Of a stretch of 64,000 nt of DNA, positions 20,464 through 30,197 are shown piece by piece. Positions within the stretch are counted from its first letter, which is position 1. Each line of letters begins with the position of its first letter. A program made the translations under genes and the position numbers. Under the pieces are notes generated by a model, which did no database searches, had not been told where the DNA came from, and saw nothing but the letters and a program-made list of their open reading frames with translations. The DNA is from Nothopassalora personata (Eukaryota > Ascomycota > Dothideomycetes > Mycosphaerellales > Mycosphaerellaceae): assembly GCA_033816765.1 (NCBI GenBank), contig CM066289.1, positions 1,674,001 to 1,738,000 of the forward strand, written 5' to 3'.

Positions 20464-23400
20464 ATGGATACTGACGGTAACAACACTGACCTCACTGGAC
20501 TCGAAATACCGCTGGCGCAGCAGTCTGTCGCCACTCCGAGCCAGCAACAACAGCAGACCGAGTCGGCTGCTACCCGAAAGACCAAGAAGCCTGCTGTATC
20601 AACTCGCGGCTTTAGCAACATGGTCGGCCGTAACAACAACGGCACCCCTGGTGTCTCCAAACTTCAAGGCAAGGACGACTACTCGAGATGGGCTGATATG
20701 TTACAGTCAGTCCTGCGAGGTGACCTGCTATGGGGGTTTGTCGACAAGACTGCCCTCAAGCCGAAGCCCACGAAGCGCAAGAATGAGGAAGACTATGAAC
20801 TCGAAGAGCGTATCGAGGCATGGGAGGCAAAGAAGTATCAAGCCCGCGCCCTCATTATTGCTAACTGCAGTCAGTCTATTGCAGACAACTGCAAAGCCTA
20901 CCAACAACCGGAAGACCTATGGGACCATCTGAAGTCCACATACGGTCAAACTGGCAAGTCCGAAGAGTACTCGTTGTACCTGGACTTCGAGTCACACACA
21001 TATGGTGGCTCCAACCTTGACAAGTTCTGCCAGCAATATCAGTCGAAGCTGGCCAACCTCAAGAACACCGAGTTAGCCATATCAAAGGCTCAAGCTCTCT
21101 TCCGCTTCCTGTATCAGATCTCACCATACTTCCCAACATTCGCGTCCTCAAAGCGTGAACAGATGAGGCAGCTTACTGGAAAGATCGAGGACAGTACCAC
21201 TATCACACTCGACAAGGTGATCAGTGATCTGCTTGATGAGGCGACTGCGCAACAGTCCGAGTCAGCCAATCTCGCAGTGAAGCAACAAAACAACGCCAAC
21301 CCTGCCAACCCACAGGGCAACGGCAACACCCCTCGCGGCGGCGGCGCACCACGTGGTAACGGACGCGGCGGACGAGGAGGTCGTGGAGGCCGCGGCAACG
21401 GCAACGGCGCTCGTGGTGGTAATCAGAATGGTGGTGGCAACAACAACCAACAGCAGAAGCCTCAATACGACCCCTGCAGTGGTTGTGGCATGACCACTTA
21501 CCAACCAGCTGGTTGCTGGAACCTACACCCTGAGCTTGCACCTGCTACCTGGAAGAAGAAGCAGCAGGGCAATCAACAACAGCGTCAGCAAGTCAACAAC
21601 ACCACTGACGCACAGCACACTGAGACCGCACAGTTTGCGGCTCACGGCGCTACCAACTTCGAGGACTTGATGACTCCATTCAACGGCTCTCACAGCATGT
21701 ATATGACTGTGGGCCAGGACGACATCATTCAAGACACCTCAGCGCTGCTTGCAGCGAAGAGCAACACCGACTGGGTTGTGGACTCTGGCTGCACTTCTCA
21801 CATGACAAACAAGCTGAGCAATATGATGGACTACCGGCCCTGCACTGTTCTTATCAAGACAGGCAGTGGCACCATCACTGCTACAGCTTGTGGCATCGTC
21901 CAACTGGATCTGTATGGATGCGGCATCACTGGCTTCTCACAGGTGTTGTACGTACCAGGCCTTGCAGCCAATCTGATTTCGACAGAGGCTCTTCGCCGCA
22001 AGGGTGTCTATTATCGCAACGACGAGCAGATCCTATTCACAAAGGGGACTGCTGCGCGTACGGTGGCACACTGCTACACCCACAATGGACTGCCATTCTT
22101 GAAGATGAAGGACTCAGCGACAGCCCTCACTTCGTCCAAGGTCGAGCCATCGACAGCTGCTACAGGAGACCTGTGGCACCGCCGACTTGGACACATCCAC
22201 AGCCGCAAGTTGCTGCAGCTTCACAACGACAAGCGCATCACCATTGTTGGCAACAGTGATAGCGACCTCAGCAAGCACCCACGCGAGTGCATCCCCTGTG
22301 GTAAGGGGATGGGTCACAAGGTCTACAACCGCATTCCGATGGTGCGGCCAACAACACCATACTATATTGTTGCTGTGGATGTTGTCACGGTCCGCAACCT
22401 TGGCATTGGCAAGGAGCGTTACTTCACGCTATTCACCTGCCTGGCCAGCCTACAACGCACAGTATTCGCTTCCGCACAGAAGGACGGTGCTGCGCAGCAT
22501 ATTCGAGTGGTCCACCGTCATGTGAAGACACAATATGGCACAGCAATTGTGATCTTCCGCATAGATGGGGGTGGCGAATATGGAGGACACTCACTCACGC
22601 AGCTCTCACGCGATGAGGGCTTCGCTCTTCAAGTCACAGCACCTCATTCTTCAGAGCAGAATGGTGGTGCGGAAGTCAGCAACCACATCGTTTGTGTCAT
22701 GGCACGTAAGCTGCTCATCGACGCTGGCCTTCCACCTAGCCTATGGCCAGAAGCAGTGAAAGCTTCGGTCTATCTTCTTAACTTGACACCAAGTGCAGCA
22801 ATCAAGGGCCTGTCACCACTAGAAGTTATCAACGCTTGGCAGGGCACTCAACCAGTGAAGCCTTCCCTGTCACACCTCAAAGCATACGGCTGCCGCGCCT
22901 TCGTGTACGACCATAACGTCGGTCGCGGTGAGAAGTTTGACGCCCGCTCGTTGCAGGGCAAGCTTGTTGGATACGAAAGCCGCACCATCTACCGTGCCTA
23001 TGTTGCTAAGGCGCATAGAGTGTTCAGAACCAAGGACGTTCAATTCATCGAGGGCAACGACCCTATGGCAGCCCAAGACGGTGACTCTGAGACTGAGCAA
23101 GATCAAGACGACGAGCTCATCACTCGAGAAGACATCTTTCCAGTGGAGCGCAACCGCAAGACAGGACTACGGCGAGCAGGTGCTGAGCGCGGTGTGACTC
23201 CTGGGGGTGGTGATTCTGGGGGTGTTACAGCACCGAAGAACATCACCGCCATCGACCGTCCAGCGGACTCACCACTCGAGCAGTCGGATGAGGACCTTTC
23301 ACAGGAAGTAGTGGACTCCTATCAAGATGAGACGCCTGACGACTTTCCGGAAGTGCAACCAACAACACCTCCGAGACCTTCTGTTGAGGATGACGATGAA

Positions 23401-24057
23401 GACGACTTCACGACACCTCCGGCACAGCCAGCTCGGCAACCTGTGCCACCTACGCCATCAGGTCGGCCACAGCGCAATCGTCGCCCTCCTGCGGAAGTTC
23501 GAGACCCATTGAACGGCTATCAATATGAAGCCAACCGCAAGCAGCGTAGGGCCCTGTGTCACTCACTCAGCAAGACGACCCGCAAGCAACTTGCTGAGAT
23601 GCCACATGCGACTGTGACTGCTTTCATGGCAGCAACCGACTGGCCAGATCCAGCAACGGTGCTCATACCGAAGAGCCACAAGGCCGCAATGGCAACACCA
23701 CAACACGCCGAGTGGCGTGCAGCCGAAGAAGCTGAATTCGCCAGTCTCGAGCAATACGAGACATGGCTGTACAAGGACAAGACAACACTGCCAACTGGCA
23801 CACGTGTGCTGCGTGGCAGATGGGTCTATGCTATCAAGCTTGATGCCAATGGCAAGATCAGCCGCTTCAAGGCACGCTGGGTAGTCCGTGGTGACACACA
23901 ACGTGAAGGTGACTACGACGACACGTATGCAGCAGTGGTGAAGCCATCCACTCTGCGTATGCTATACACCTGTTTCAAGCACCTAGAGCCTCGGCATGGG
24001 GGTGACTTGATGCTGGCTGGCTGTGTCCCAGCAGTTCTTTGGATGCCAAGCCACTAG
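20464..24057 (+). CDS. Copia E polyprotein: gag, zinc knuckle, protease, integrase, truncated RT
   Basis: A single open frame of 1,197 codons. In order: a Gln-rich start; the gag domain (~residues 55-260, with WDHLKSTYGQTGKSEEYSLY); an Arg/Gly/Asn-rich stretch (~280-335); a zinc knuckle near residue 338 reading CSGCGMTTYQPAGC, in which the expected His is Tyr; aspartic protease (WVVDSGCTSHMTN); the pre-integrase finger (GDLWHRRLGHIHSRK..CIPCGKG); the integrase DDE core (DGGGEYGG and EQNGGAEVSN); then the start of reverse transcriptase (WVYAIKLDANG..FKARWVVRGDT). It breaks after STLRMLYT, before the YVDD active site, and the frame ends inside the 3' LTR. RNase H is absent. Gag, protease and integrase look intact, so the protein could assemble particles and integrate but cannot copy RNA. 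Confidence 0.85.
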   Translation: MDTDGNNTDLTGLEIPLAQQSVATPSQQQQQTESAATRKTKKPAVSTRGFSNMVGRNNNGTPGVSKLQGKDDYSRWADMLQSVLRGDLLWGFVDKTALKPKPTKRKNEEDYELEERIEAWEAKKYQARALIIANCSQSIADNCKAYQQPEDLWDHLKSTYGQTGKSEEYSLYLDFESHTYGGSNLDKFCQQYQSKLANLKNTELAISKAQALFRFLYQISPYFPTFASSKREQMRQLTGKIEDSTTITLDKVISDLLDEATAQQSESANLAVKQQNNANPANPQGNGNTPRGGGAPRGNGRGGRGGRGGRGNGNGARGGNQNGGGNNNQQQKPQYDPCSGCGMTTYQPAGCWNLHPELAPATWKKKQQGNQQQRQQVNNTTDAQHTETAQFAAHGATNFEDLMTPFNGSHSMYMTVGQDDIIQDTSALLAAKSNTDWVVDSGCTSHMTNKLSNMMDYRPCTVLIKTGSGTITATACGIVQLDLYGCGITGFSQVLYVPGLAANLISTEALRRKGVYYRNDEQILFTKGTAARTVAHCYTHNGLPFLKMKDSATALTSSKVEPSTAATGDLWHRRLGHIHSRKLLQLHNDKRITIVGNSDSDLSKHPRECIPCGKGMGHKVYNRIPMVRPTTPYYIVAVDVVTVRNLGIGKERYFTLFTCLASLQRTVFASAQKDGAAQHIRVVHRHVKTQYGTAIVIFRIDGGGEYGGHSLTQLSRDEGFALQVTAPHSSEQNGGAEVSNHIVCVMARKLLIDAGLPPSLWPEAVKASVYLLNLTPSAAIKGLSPLEVINAWQGTQPVKPSLSHLKAYGCRAFVYDHNVGRGEKFDARSLQGKLVGYESRTIYRAYVAKAHRVFRTKDVQFIEGNDPMAAQDGDSETEQDQDDELITREDIFPVERNRKTGLRRAGAERGVTPGGGDSGGVTAPKNITAIDRPADSPLEQSDEDLSQEVVDSYQDETPDDFPEVQPTTPPRPSVEDDDEDDFTTPPAQPARQPVPPTPSGRPQRNRRPPAEVRDPLNGYQYEANRKQRRALCHSLSKTTRKQLAEMPHATVTAFMAATDWPDPATVLIPKSHKAAMATPQHAEWRAAEEAEFASLEQYETWLYKDKTTLPTGTRVLRGRWVYAIKLDANGKISRFKARWVVRGDTQREGDYDDTYAAVVKPSTLRMLYTCFKHLEPRHGGDLMLAGCVPAVLWMPSH

Positions 24058-24142
24058 CGCGCTTTCTTGCACTTTCTTATAGCTAGCTGTTCTTCGCATT
24101 CTCGTAGATCCTTCTCAATACATCAATCTACTCACATTATCT
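24005..24142 (+). repeat. 3' LTR of copia E
   Basis: 138 bp, same as 20113-20250; preceded by the polypurine tract CATGGGGGTG. Confidence 0.88.
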
Positions 24143-25544
24143 CTGGCCACTCTCTAATTGACTGTGTCTTCGCAGGGTCGATCGTTATCCCTGTGGTGCT
24201 AATAATGAAGCCTAAGAATTTGACTTCTTTCTTGTGGAATTCGCATTTCTCGGGTGCCGTCTTGAATCCTGATTGCGTGAGTCGTTCGAAGACGTCCTGG
24301 ACTTGTCTTATGTGTTCCTGTAGGGATCCTTTCGTGTAGACTAGTATGTCGTCCATGTAGGCGATAACGCATACGTCGAGTAGGTCTCTAAGTGTTTCGT
24401 TGACAAGGTCCTGGCAGGATGCGGGTGCGTTGGTTAATCCCATTGGCATAACTAAGAATTCGTAAAGTCCGTATCTTGTTCTGAAAGCGGTTTTCCATTC
24501 TTCTCCTTCTGCCATTCGTATAGCATAGAAGGCATCTCGTAGGTCAATCTTCGTGTACCAGTCTGATCCGGTTAATCTGTCTTGTGCTTCTTCGATGTTA
24601 GGTAGCGGGTATCGGTTCTTGATCGTGATCTCGTTTAACTTCCTGTAGTCTTGTACGAGTCGTAACTTCCCGTTTGCTTTTGGAACGAACATGCATGGAG
24701 TTCCTGCACTTGAGGTGGATCTTCTTATCCATCCTTTGGCTAGCTTCTCCTTCAGCCATTCTCGTAGGGTCTGTAGCTCTTTCTCAGACATTTGATATAG
24801 GGGTCCCCATGGAGGCTCTTTCCCTGGCTGAATGTTGATCTTGTGATCCCATGGGCGGTGCTTAGGTAAGGCGGTTTTGCCTCTTTCCTCTTCAAAGAGT
24901 CGCGACCACTTGCGATACTCCTTGGGAATACTCAACTCTGAGATGTTAGTATTCTTCGATGGTGCGTTACTTCCATCACTTCCAGTGACTTCGTGACCCG
25001 GCGGCCCCACGCCAGTGTCTGTCCCGGTCGAAGGTGGTTCTTCTGTCCTTCTATTCGGCGCAAGCTGTATCTCGTTTAGCTGTTTCCTTGCCTCATCTGC
25101 CAGTGAACGCTGCCACTGCGCAGGCTGAATGTCGACAACGCAATCGCATTCCCTAAATGTGAGTACTCCTCTTCTCCAGTCGATTACTGGATTGTGCTTT
25201 CTCAACCAAGGCATACCTAATACTATGTCATGACTGGCCATATCAGTGACATCCAAGGTAATATTCTCGTGGTGCTGTTGGATAGCCAGTGGCAATGGTA
25301 TCGTCTCCCATTCCACGCTAGGTAACGATAATCCGTTTACCGCGATCAACTCGTAACCCCATTTCTTCTTTAGGGTAGCTAACCCGTTTCTTCTTGTGAA
25401 AGACTCGGAGATAAAATTCCCCGCTGCTCCTGAGTCGATCATGACACTAGTCTTGTGTCCGTTAACGATTGCTTGTGTCTGGAAAACTGTGTTTGATGTC
25501 GATGCGTGAGCCTGAATATTGCATAACTCCCTCCGGTCGCTCAT
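24143..25544 (-). pseudogene. Gypsy C pol, 5' part: protease and reverse transcriptase, truncated
   Basis: Open for about 467 codons from ATG at 25542-25544. The aspartic protease motif is VMIDSGAAGNFIS near residue 35. The reverse transcriptase contains LRLVQDYRKLNE, YGLYEFLVMPMGLTNAP and the active-site box YMDDILVYT. The frame is cut after IREWPE by the copia E LTR, so the RT thumb, RNase H and integrase are missing. It lies in the -1 frame relative to gag, reached through the slippery site at 25562-25568; the ATG follows the gag stop by two bases, so re-initiation is an alternative. Confidence 0.85.
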
Positions 25545-25561
25545 TCCTAGGGAGCTGATCC

Positions 25562-25568
25562 TTTTCCC
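25562..25568 (-). promoter_or_regulatory. -1 ribosomal frameshift heptamer at the gag-pol junction of gypsy C
   Basis: On the minus strand gag reads TCG-GGA-AAA-GGA and stops 15 nt later at TAG. GGGAAAA fits X-XXY-YYZ in the gag frame. A -1 slip there leads without a stop into the pol frame through its ATG. The heptamer is seen directly; the function is inferred. Confidence 0.65.
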
Positions 25569-26717
25569 GAATGGTATGTGGTTCGCTGTGCTTCGTGCCT
25601 AGAGGCTTCGGCTAGAACCTGTAGCTCGTTGCCCTGTGTCCACACTTGTAGTCTGTTGCGTTCCTGGATCTTCTGCGTTTCTGAGTAGAGTGCGCGTGCG
25701 TGCTGCACTATGTTGCGTAATTCATTCGATATAAATGTTCCTGACGGTGTAAAATATCCGGTTCCTGTTATTCGGCTTCCTATCGGTGGTCGTTCTGTAA
25801 CGGTGGTTGCTAGATTCTCGGTTGTTTCCATGAGTGGGTATCCCCAGGCCATGCCTCGTAGGGTGTCGAGTGTCTTGTCAAACTCAATGGAATGTAGCCT
25901 CCTTCGTCCACCTATCTTAGGTAGGAATTCCTCGTGCCTTCTTTGTAGGTAGATGATCATGTCGTACAGTTTTTTAGGTGCATCTACCGTGAAGGTAAGT
26001 TGTTCGTTGTCGCCGTCAGTGTCGCTCTCTTCTCCTTCGGAGGAATCTTCTTCGCTGGATTCTTCCGGATCCTGTTCTTCCTCGATGGTATCTAGCCCGG
26101 TGGTTTCTTGACTTTCTTCCTGTGGTTCTGGTGACCATGATCCGTTCCATCCTGGGTCCTGATTTTCTTTATCGCTTCCATCTTCGTTGAAGTAGGATTC
26201 ATCGATGTCCACTTCTCTGAGCGTGGCGTTTTGCCTATGCGTCGCTCCTAGGGTTCCTCGTGGTTGCTGAGGCCAATACCCTGCGCCTGATTTCGCGGCG
26301 TAGTGGATTTGACACGAGTCTTGGTAACAGAATCGCCAATGAAGGCTTCCATGACCATTTCGAGACTCGGATTCGGTCTCGTAGTCGACTCTTCGTGTCA
26401 TCATGTTGAACTGTCGTGGTTGGTTCTTCGCATCAAATGGAATGACCACCATTTGCTGCCCATGGTATCCTCCTCGTCCTTCTGAGGGGTCCAGGAGAGG
26501 CGTCGTGTTTCTGTTGCTAGCTCTCTCCTCCACTCTCCGAGTATAGTCGGTATCTCCTCGAGATCCAACGCTGCTCTCAGATTTACTAGTTCGGGGTTGC
26601 ATCATATTGAATTGCTCGCGGCGCACCATATTTTTACCGCGGCAATCTCGCGCCATGTGGCCTTCCTTGCCACAGGCATAACATGTGAGTTTTCCTTTTC
26701 CTTTGAAGGGCTTTCCG

Positions 26718-26863
26718 AGATAATGTGAGTAGATTGATGTATTGAAGAAGATCTACGAAAGCGAGAGAGAGAGATAAGCTCGAAAAAAAAAGGGGTCCTG
26801 CCTAATGCGGACTAGTGCATCGGCAAAACCGGTGGGACCAGTGAATGGGCCCCAGCATCAAGT
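26718..26863 (-). repeat. 3' LTR of copia D
   Basis: 146 bp; contains a (GA)n tract and a run of nine A near 26785-26800 (plus strand). Confidence 0.9.
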
Positions 26864-29859
26864 CACCCCCATGACGAGGCTCTAGATGCAAAACAGGTGC
26901 TATCAGGAGGTGTGATAAAGTCGTCTTCATCATCATCCTCGACAGATGGCTTGGGAGGTGTTGTTGGCTGCACCTCCGGAAAGTCGTCCGGAGCGGTGTC
27001 TTGATAGCTGTCAACTACCTCCTGGGCCAAGTCCTCATTCACCTGCTGGACTGGTGTCTCAGCAGGGCGGTTGATAATAGTGATGTTCTTAGGTGTAGCT
27101 ACACCCCCAGAATCACCACCCCCAGGAGCCACACCACGCTCGGCTCCAGCGCGCTTTGGCTGAGTCGATGCCTTGTGGTTGCGCTCTACAGGGAAGATGT
27201 CGTCCAGAGAGATGTATTCATCATCAGCTTCAGGCTCCTCGGCCAAAGCAGTGATAGGCTCCTTGCCTTCAATGAACTGAACATCCTTGGTACGGAACAC
27301 TCTATGCGCCTTAGCAACATAGACACGGTAGATGGTGCGGCTCTCGTATCCAACAAGCTTGCCCTCCAATGAGCGGGAGTCAAACTTCTCACCTCGGCCG
27401 ACACTGTGGTCGTACACGAAGGCGCGGCATCCATATGCCTTGAGGTGTGACAGGCTGGGCTTCACTTCGCCCTTGCCTTGCCACGTGTTGATGACTTCCT
27501 GAGGTGACAGTCCCTTGAGGGCTGCACTCGGAGTCAGGTTGAGTAGATAGACCGAAGCCTGCACAGCTTCTGGCCAGAGTGCCACTGGCAGGCCAGCATC
27601 AATCAGTAGCTTGCGTGACTGGACGCACACGATATGATTGCTGACCTCCGCACCGCCATTCTGTTCTGATGAATGAGGTGCTGTGATCTGAAGTGTGAAG
27701 CCCTCATCTTGTGAGAGCTGGGTGAGTGTGGTGCCTCCATACTCGCCGCCTCCATCTATGCGTAAGATCACAATGCTGGCATTGTATTCTGTCTTCACAT
27801 GACGGACAACGGTGCGGATATGCTGGGCAGCGCCATTCTTCTGCGCTGAACAGAACACTGTTCGCTGCAGGCTGGCGAGGCAAGTGAATAGCGTGAAGTA
27901 TCTCTCCTTGCCAAGCCCAAGGTTGCGGACTGTCACTACATCGGCTGCGATGATGTAGTATGGTGTTGACGGTCGCACCATAGGTATGCGGTTATAGACT
28001 TTGTGCCCCAGTCCCATGCGACATGGTACGCATTCGCGTGGGTGCTTGCTGAGGTCACCGTTGCCGACAATGATGATGCGCTGATCGTTGTGAAGCTGCA
28101 CTAGCTTGCGGCTGTGAATGTGTCCAAGGCGTCTGTGCCACAGGTCGCCAGTCGCGGCGATAGATGGCTCGACCTTAGATGATGCCAAAGCAGTCGGTGA
28201 ATGCTTTAGCTTGAGGAATGGCAGTCCATTGTGACTGTAGCAGTGTGCCACCGTACGCGCACCATTCCCCTTTGTGAAGAGGATCTGGTCGTCGTTACGA
28301 TAATAGACACCCTTGCGGCGGAGAGCCTCTGTCGAGATCAGATTGGCTGCAAGGCCTGGCACGTACAGCACCTGCGAGAAGTAGGTGATGCCGCATCCAT
28401 ACAGGTCCAATTGGATAATGCCACAGGCTGTCGCAGTGATGGTGCCCTTGCCTGTCCTAATAGGGACATTGCAGGGCCGATAATCCATCATATTGCTCAG
28501 CTCGTTAGTCATATGAGAAGTGCAGCCAGAGTCCACAACCCAGTCGGTTGGGCTCTTCGCTGCCAGCAGTGCGGAGGTGTCTTGAATGTCATCCTCGGCA
28601 GCCATATACATGCTGTGGTTGCCGTTGTATGGAGTCATCAGATCCTCGAGGTTGTTCATGCCGTGAGCCGCAAATTGAGCGGTCTCTCCGGCGCGCTGCT
28701 GCTGAGGGTGGTCAGTGGTGTTGTTCACCTGCTGACGCTGTTGCTGGTTGCCATTCTGGTTGCCGTTCTGCTGTGGTGGGTTCTTTGGTTTCCATCCAGC
28801 AGGTGCAAGTTCCGGATGTAGGTTCCAGCAAGTTACAGGTTGGTGAGTGGTACTGCCACAACCATGGCATGGGTCATACTGTTGACGCTGCTGGTTGTTG
28901 CCACCGTTGCCGTTACCGCGGCCTCCTTTGCCACGGCCACGACCACCTCGGCCTCCACGTGGATTGCCGCCGCCACCACGGTTGCCATTGCCGCCATTGC
29001 CCTGTGGGTTGGCGGGTGGGGTGGGAGTAGTCTGCTTTGCTGCAAGGTTTGCGGTCTCGCTCTGCTGAGCAGCCGCCTCATCAAGCAGATCACCAATCAC
29101 CTTCTCGAGTGTGATGGTGGTGCTGTCCTCGATCCTGCCAGTCATCTGCCTCAGCTGTTCGCGCTTTGATGAGGCGAATGCTGGGAAGTAGGGCGCGATC
29201 TGGTACAGGAAGCGGAACATAGCCTGGGCCTTGGATATGGCCAGTTCTGTGTTCTTGAGATTGGCAAGCTTTGCCTGATACTGCTGGCAATACTTGTCAA
29301 GGTTGGAGCCACTGTAAGCATGTGACTCGAAGTCCAGATACAACGAGTATTCCTCGGACTTGCCGGTCTGGCCATATGTTGATTTGAGATGATCCCATAG
29401 TCCATCCGGAGCCTGATAGGCTTTGCAGTTGTCGGCGATAGACTGACTGCAGTTGGCGATGATGAGGGCGCGAGCTTGATACTTCTTCGCCTCCCATGCC
29501 TCAATCCGGTCGTCAAGCTCGTATTGCTGTTCACTCGGACGGATTGTAGGTCTTGGCTTGAGTGCTGTTGAATCGACAAATCCATACAGCTGCTCGCCAC
29601 GCAGGACTGACTCGAGCATGTCGCTCCATCTCGGATAGTCGTCCTTGCCCTGGAGCTTGCTGACACCAGGGGTGCTATTGGTACTACGACCAACCATGTT
29701 GCTGAAGATGCGACTCGTAGTCGCTATTGCTGGAAGCTTCTTCTTGGTTACAGCAGCCGACTCGGCTTGCTGTTGTTGCTGACTCTGGTCCCCGGTCACA
29801 GACTGCTGTGCCAGTGGTACCTCGAGTCCTGTGATGTTACCGTTATCGTCAGTATCCAT
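26863..29859 (-). CDS. Copia D polyprotein: gag, zinc knuckle, protease, integrase
   Basis: One frame of 998 codons from ATG 29857-29859. The gag domain is nearly the same as in copia E. The zinc knuckle is canonical (CHGCGSTTHQPVTC, CX2CX4HX4C), unlike E. The protease box is WVVDSGCTSHMTN, the pre-integrase finger GDLWHRRLGHIHSRK..CVPCRMG, and the integrase core RIDGGGEYGG with EQNGGAEVSN. The frame then passes into the acidic linker (VEDDDEDDFITPP), where copia E goes on into reverse transcriptase. Here it jumps straight to the pre-LTR sequence and stops at the LTR edge. The whole reverse transcriptase and RNase H are therefore missing, while the upstream frame is unbroken. Confidence 0.85.
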   Translation of the reverse strand: MDTDDNGNITGLEVPLAQQSVTGDQSQQQQQAESAAVTKKKLPAIATTSRIFSNMVGRSTNSTPGVSKLQGKDDYPRWSDMLESVLRGEQLYGFVDSTALKPRPTIRPSEQQYELDDRIEAWEAKKYQARALIIANCSQSIADNCKAYQAPDGLWDHLKSTYGQTGKSEEYSLYLDFESHAYSGSNLDKYCQQYQAKLANLKNTELAISKAQAMFRFLYQIAPYFPAFASSKREQLRQMTGRIEDSTTITLEKVIGDLLDEAAAQQSETANLAAKQTTPTPPANPQGNGGNGNRGGGGNPRGGRGGRGRGKGGRGNGNGGNNQQRQQYDPCHGCGSTTHQPVTCWNLHPELAPAGWKPKNPPQQNGNQNGNQQQRQQVNNTTDHPQQQRAGETAQFAAHGMNNLEDLMTPYNGNHSMYMAAEDDIQDTSALLAAKSPTDWVVDSGCTSHMTNELSNMMDYRPCNVPIRTGKGTITATACGIIQLDLYGCGITYFSQVLYVPGLAANLISTEALRRKGVYYRNDDQILFTKGNGARTVAHCYSHNGLPFLKLKHSPTALASSKVEPSIAATGDLWHRRLGHIHSRKLVQLHNDQRIIIVGNGDLSKHPRECVPCRMGLGHKVYNRIPMVRPSTPYYIIAADVVTVRNLGLGKERYFTLFTCLASLQRTVFCSAQKNGAAQHIRTVVRHVKTEYNASIVILRIDGGGEYGGTTLTQLSQDEGFTLQITAPHSSEQNGGAEVSNHIVCVQSRKLLIDAGLPVALWPEAVQASVYLLNLTPSAALKGLSPQEVINTWQGKGEVKPSLSHLKAYGCRAFVYDHSVGRGEKFDSRSLEGKLVGYESRTIYRVYVAKAHRVFRTKDVQFIEGKEPITALAEEPEADDEYISLDDIFPVERNHKASTQPKRAGAERGVAPGGGDSGGVATPKNITIINRPAETPVQQVNEDLAQEVVDSYQDTAPDDFPEVQPTTPPKPSVEDDDEDDFITPPDSTCFASRASSWG

Positions 29860-30012
29860 CCACCACTGCAGAGCACCAACTAGGTGTCACTGCGATACTC
29901 GCCAAGTTGCCCACTGGGTCTTGGCTGAAGATGTTTGCTGCTGTCGCGTTTGGTCGCATGAAGTCGCGGACACGCGCAATCAGCAGGATACAATCAACAA
30001 TGTCGTTCGAAG

Positions 30013-30051
30013 GTATGCGCGCAGTCGTAAGCGCTGAGGGTGCTCATAACC
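30013..30051 (-). other. Primer-binding site of copia D, complementary to the 5' half of initiator-Met tRNA
   Basis: In element orientation the LTR is followed at once by GGTTATGAGCACCCTCAGCG. The complement contains CTCATAA, the anticodon loop of tRNA-Met, after a D-arm-like GCGC..AGCGC. It is equivalent to 20251-20289 in copia E. Confidence 0.55.
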
Positions 30052-30197
30052 AGATAATGTGAGTAGATTGATGTATTGAAGAAGATCTACGAAAGCGAGA
30101 GAGAGAGATAAGCTCGAAAAAAAAAGGGGTCCTGCCTAATGCGGACTAGTGCATCGGCAAAACCGGTGGGACCAGTGAATGGGCCCCAGCATCAAGT
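30052..30197 (-). repeat. 5' LTR of copia D
   Basis: 146 bp; no difference from the other LTR found by eye. Confidence 0.9.

Larger units (their letters stand above)
20113..24142 (+). mobile_element. Copia retrotransposon 'E' lacking the reverse transcriptase core and RNase H
   Basis: 4,030 bp with two 138-bp LTRs that look identical (20113-20250 and 24005-24142). The LTR begins ACTTGATGCTGG and ends CACATTATCT. A primer site follows directly and a G5 polypurine tract (CATGGGGGTG) precedes the right LTR. The internal frame encodes gag, protease, integrase and only the first part of reverse transcriptase. The 5 bp on either side (AAGCA left, CTGGC right) do not match, and the flanks belong to distant parts of gypsy C. 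It is a non-autonomous sister of copia D. Confidence 0.85.
26718..30197 (-). mobile_element. Copia retrotransposon 'D', no reverse transcriptase, inserted in gypsy C gag
   Basis: 3,480 bp with two 146-bp LTRs (26718-26863 and 30052-30197) that look identical, and a perfect 5-bp target duplication, so the insertion is recent. The internal frame covers gag, protease and integrase only. Close relative of copia E in protein and in LTR ends, but the LTR middle (GA-repeat and A9 stretch) is different. The same G5 polypurine tract (CATGGGGGTG in element orientation) precedes its 3' LTR. Confidence 0.9.

Noticed and set aside
28231..28821. Plus-strand frame of 196 codons inside copia D
   Set aside because: It is the shadow of the gag-protease frame on the other strand; no motif and no splice context, unlike the antisense gene in gypsy F.
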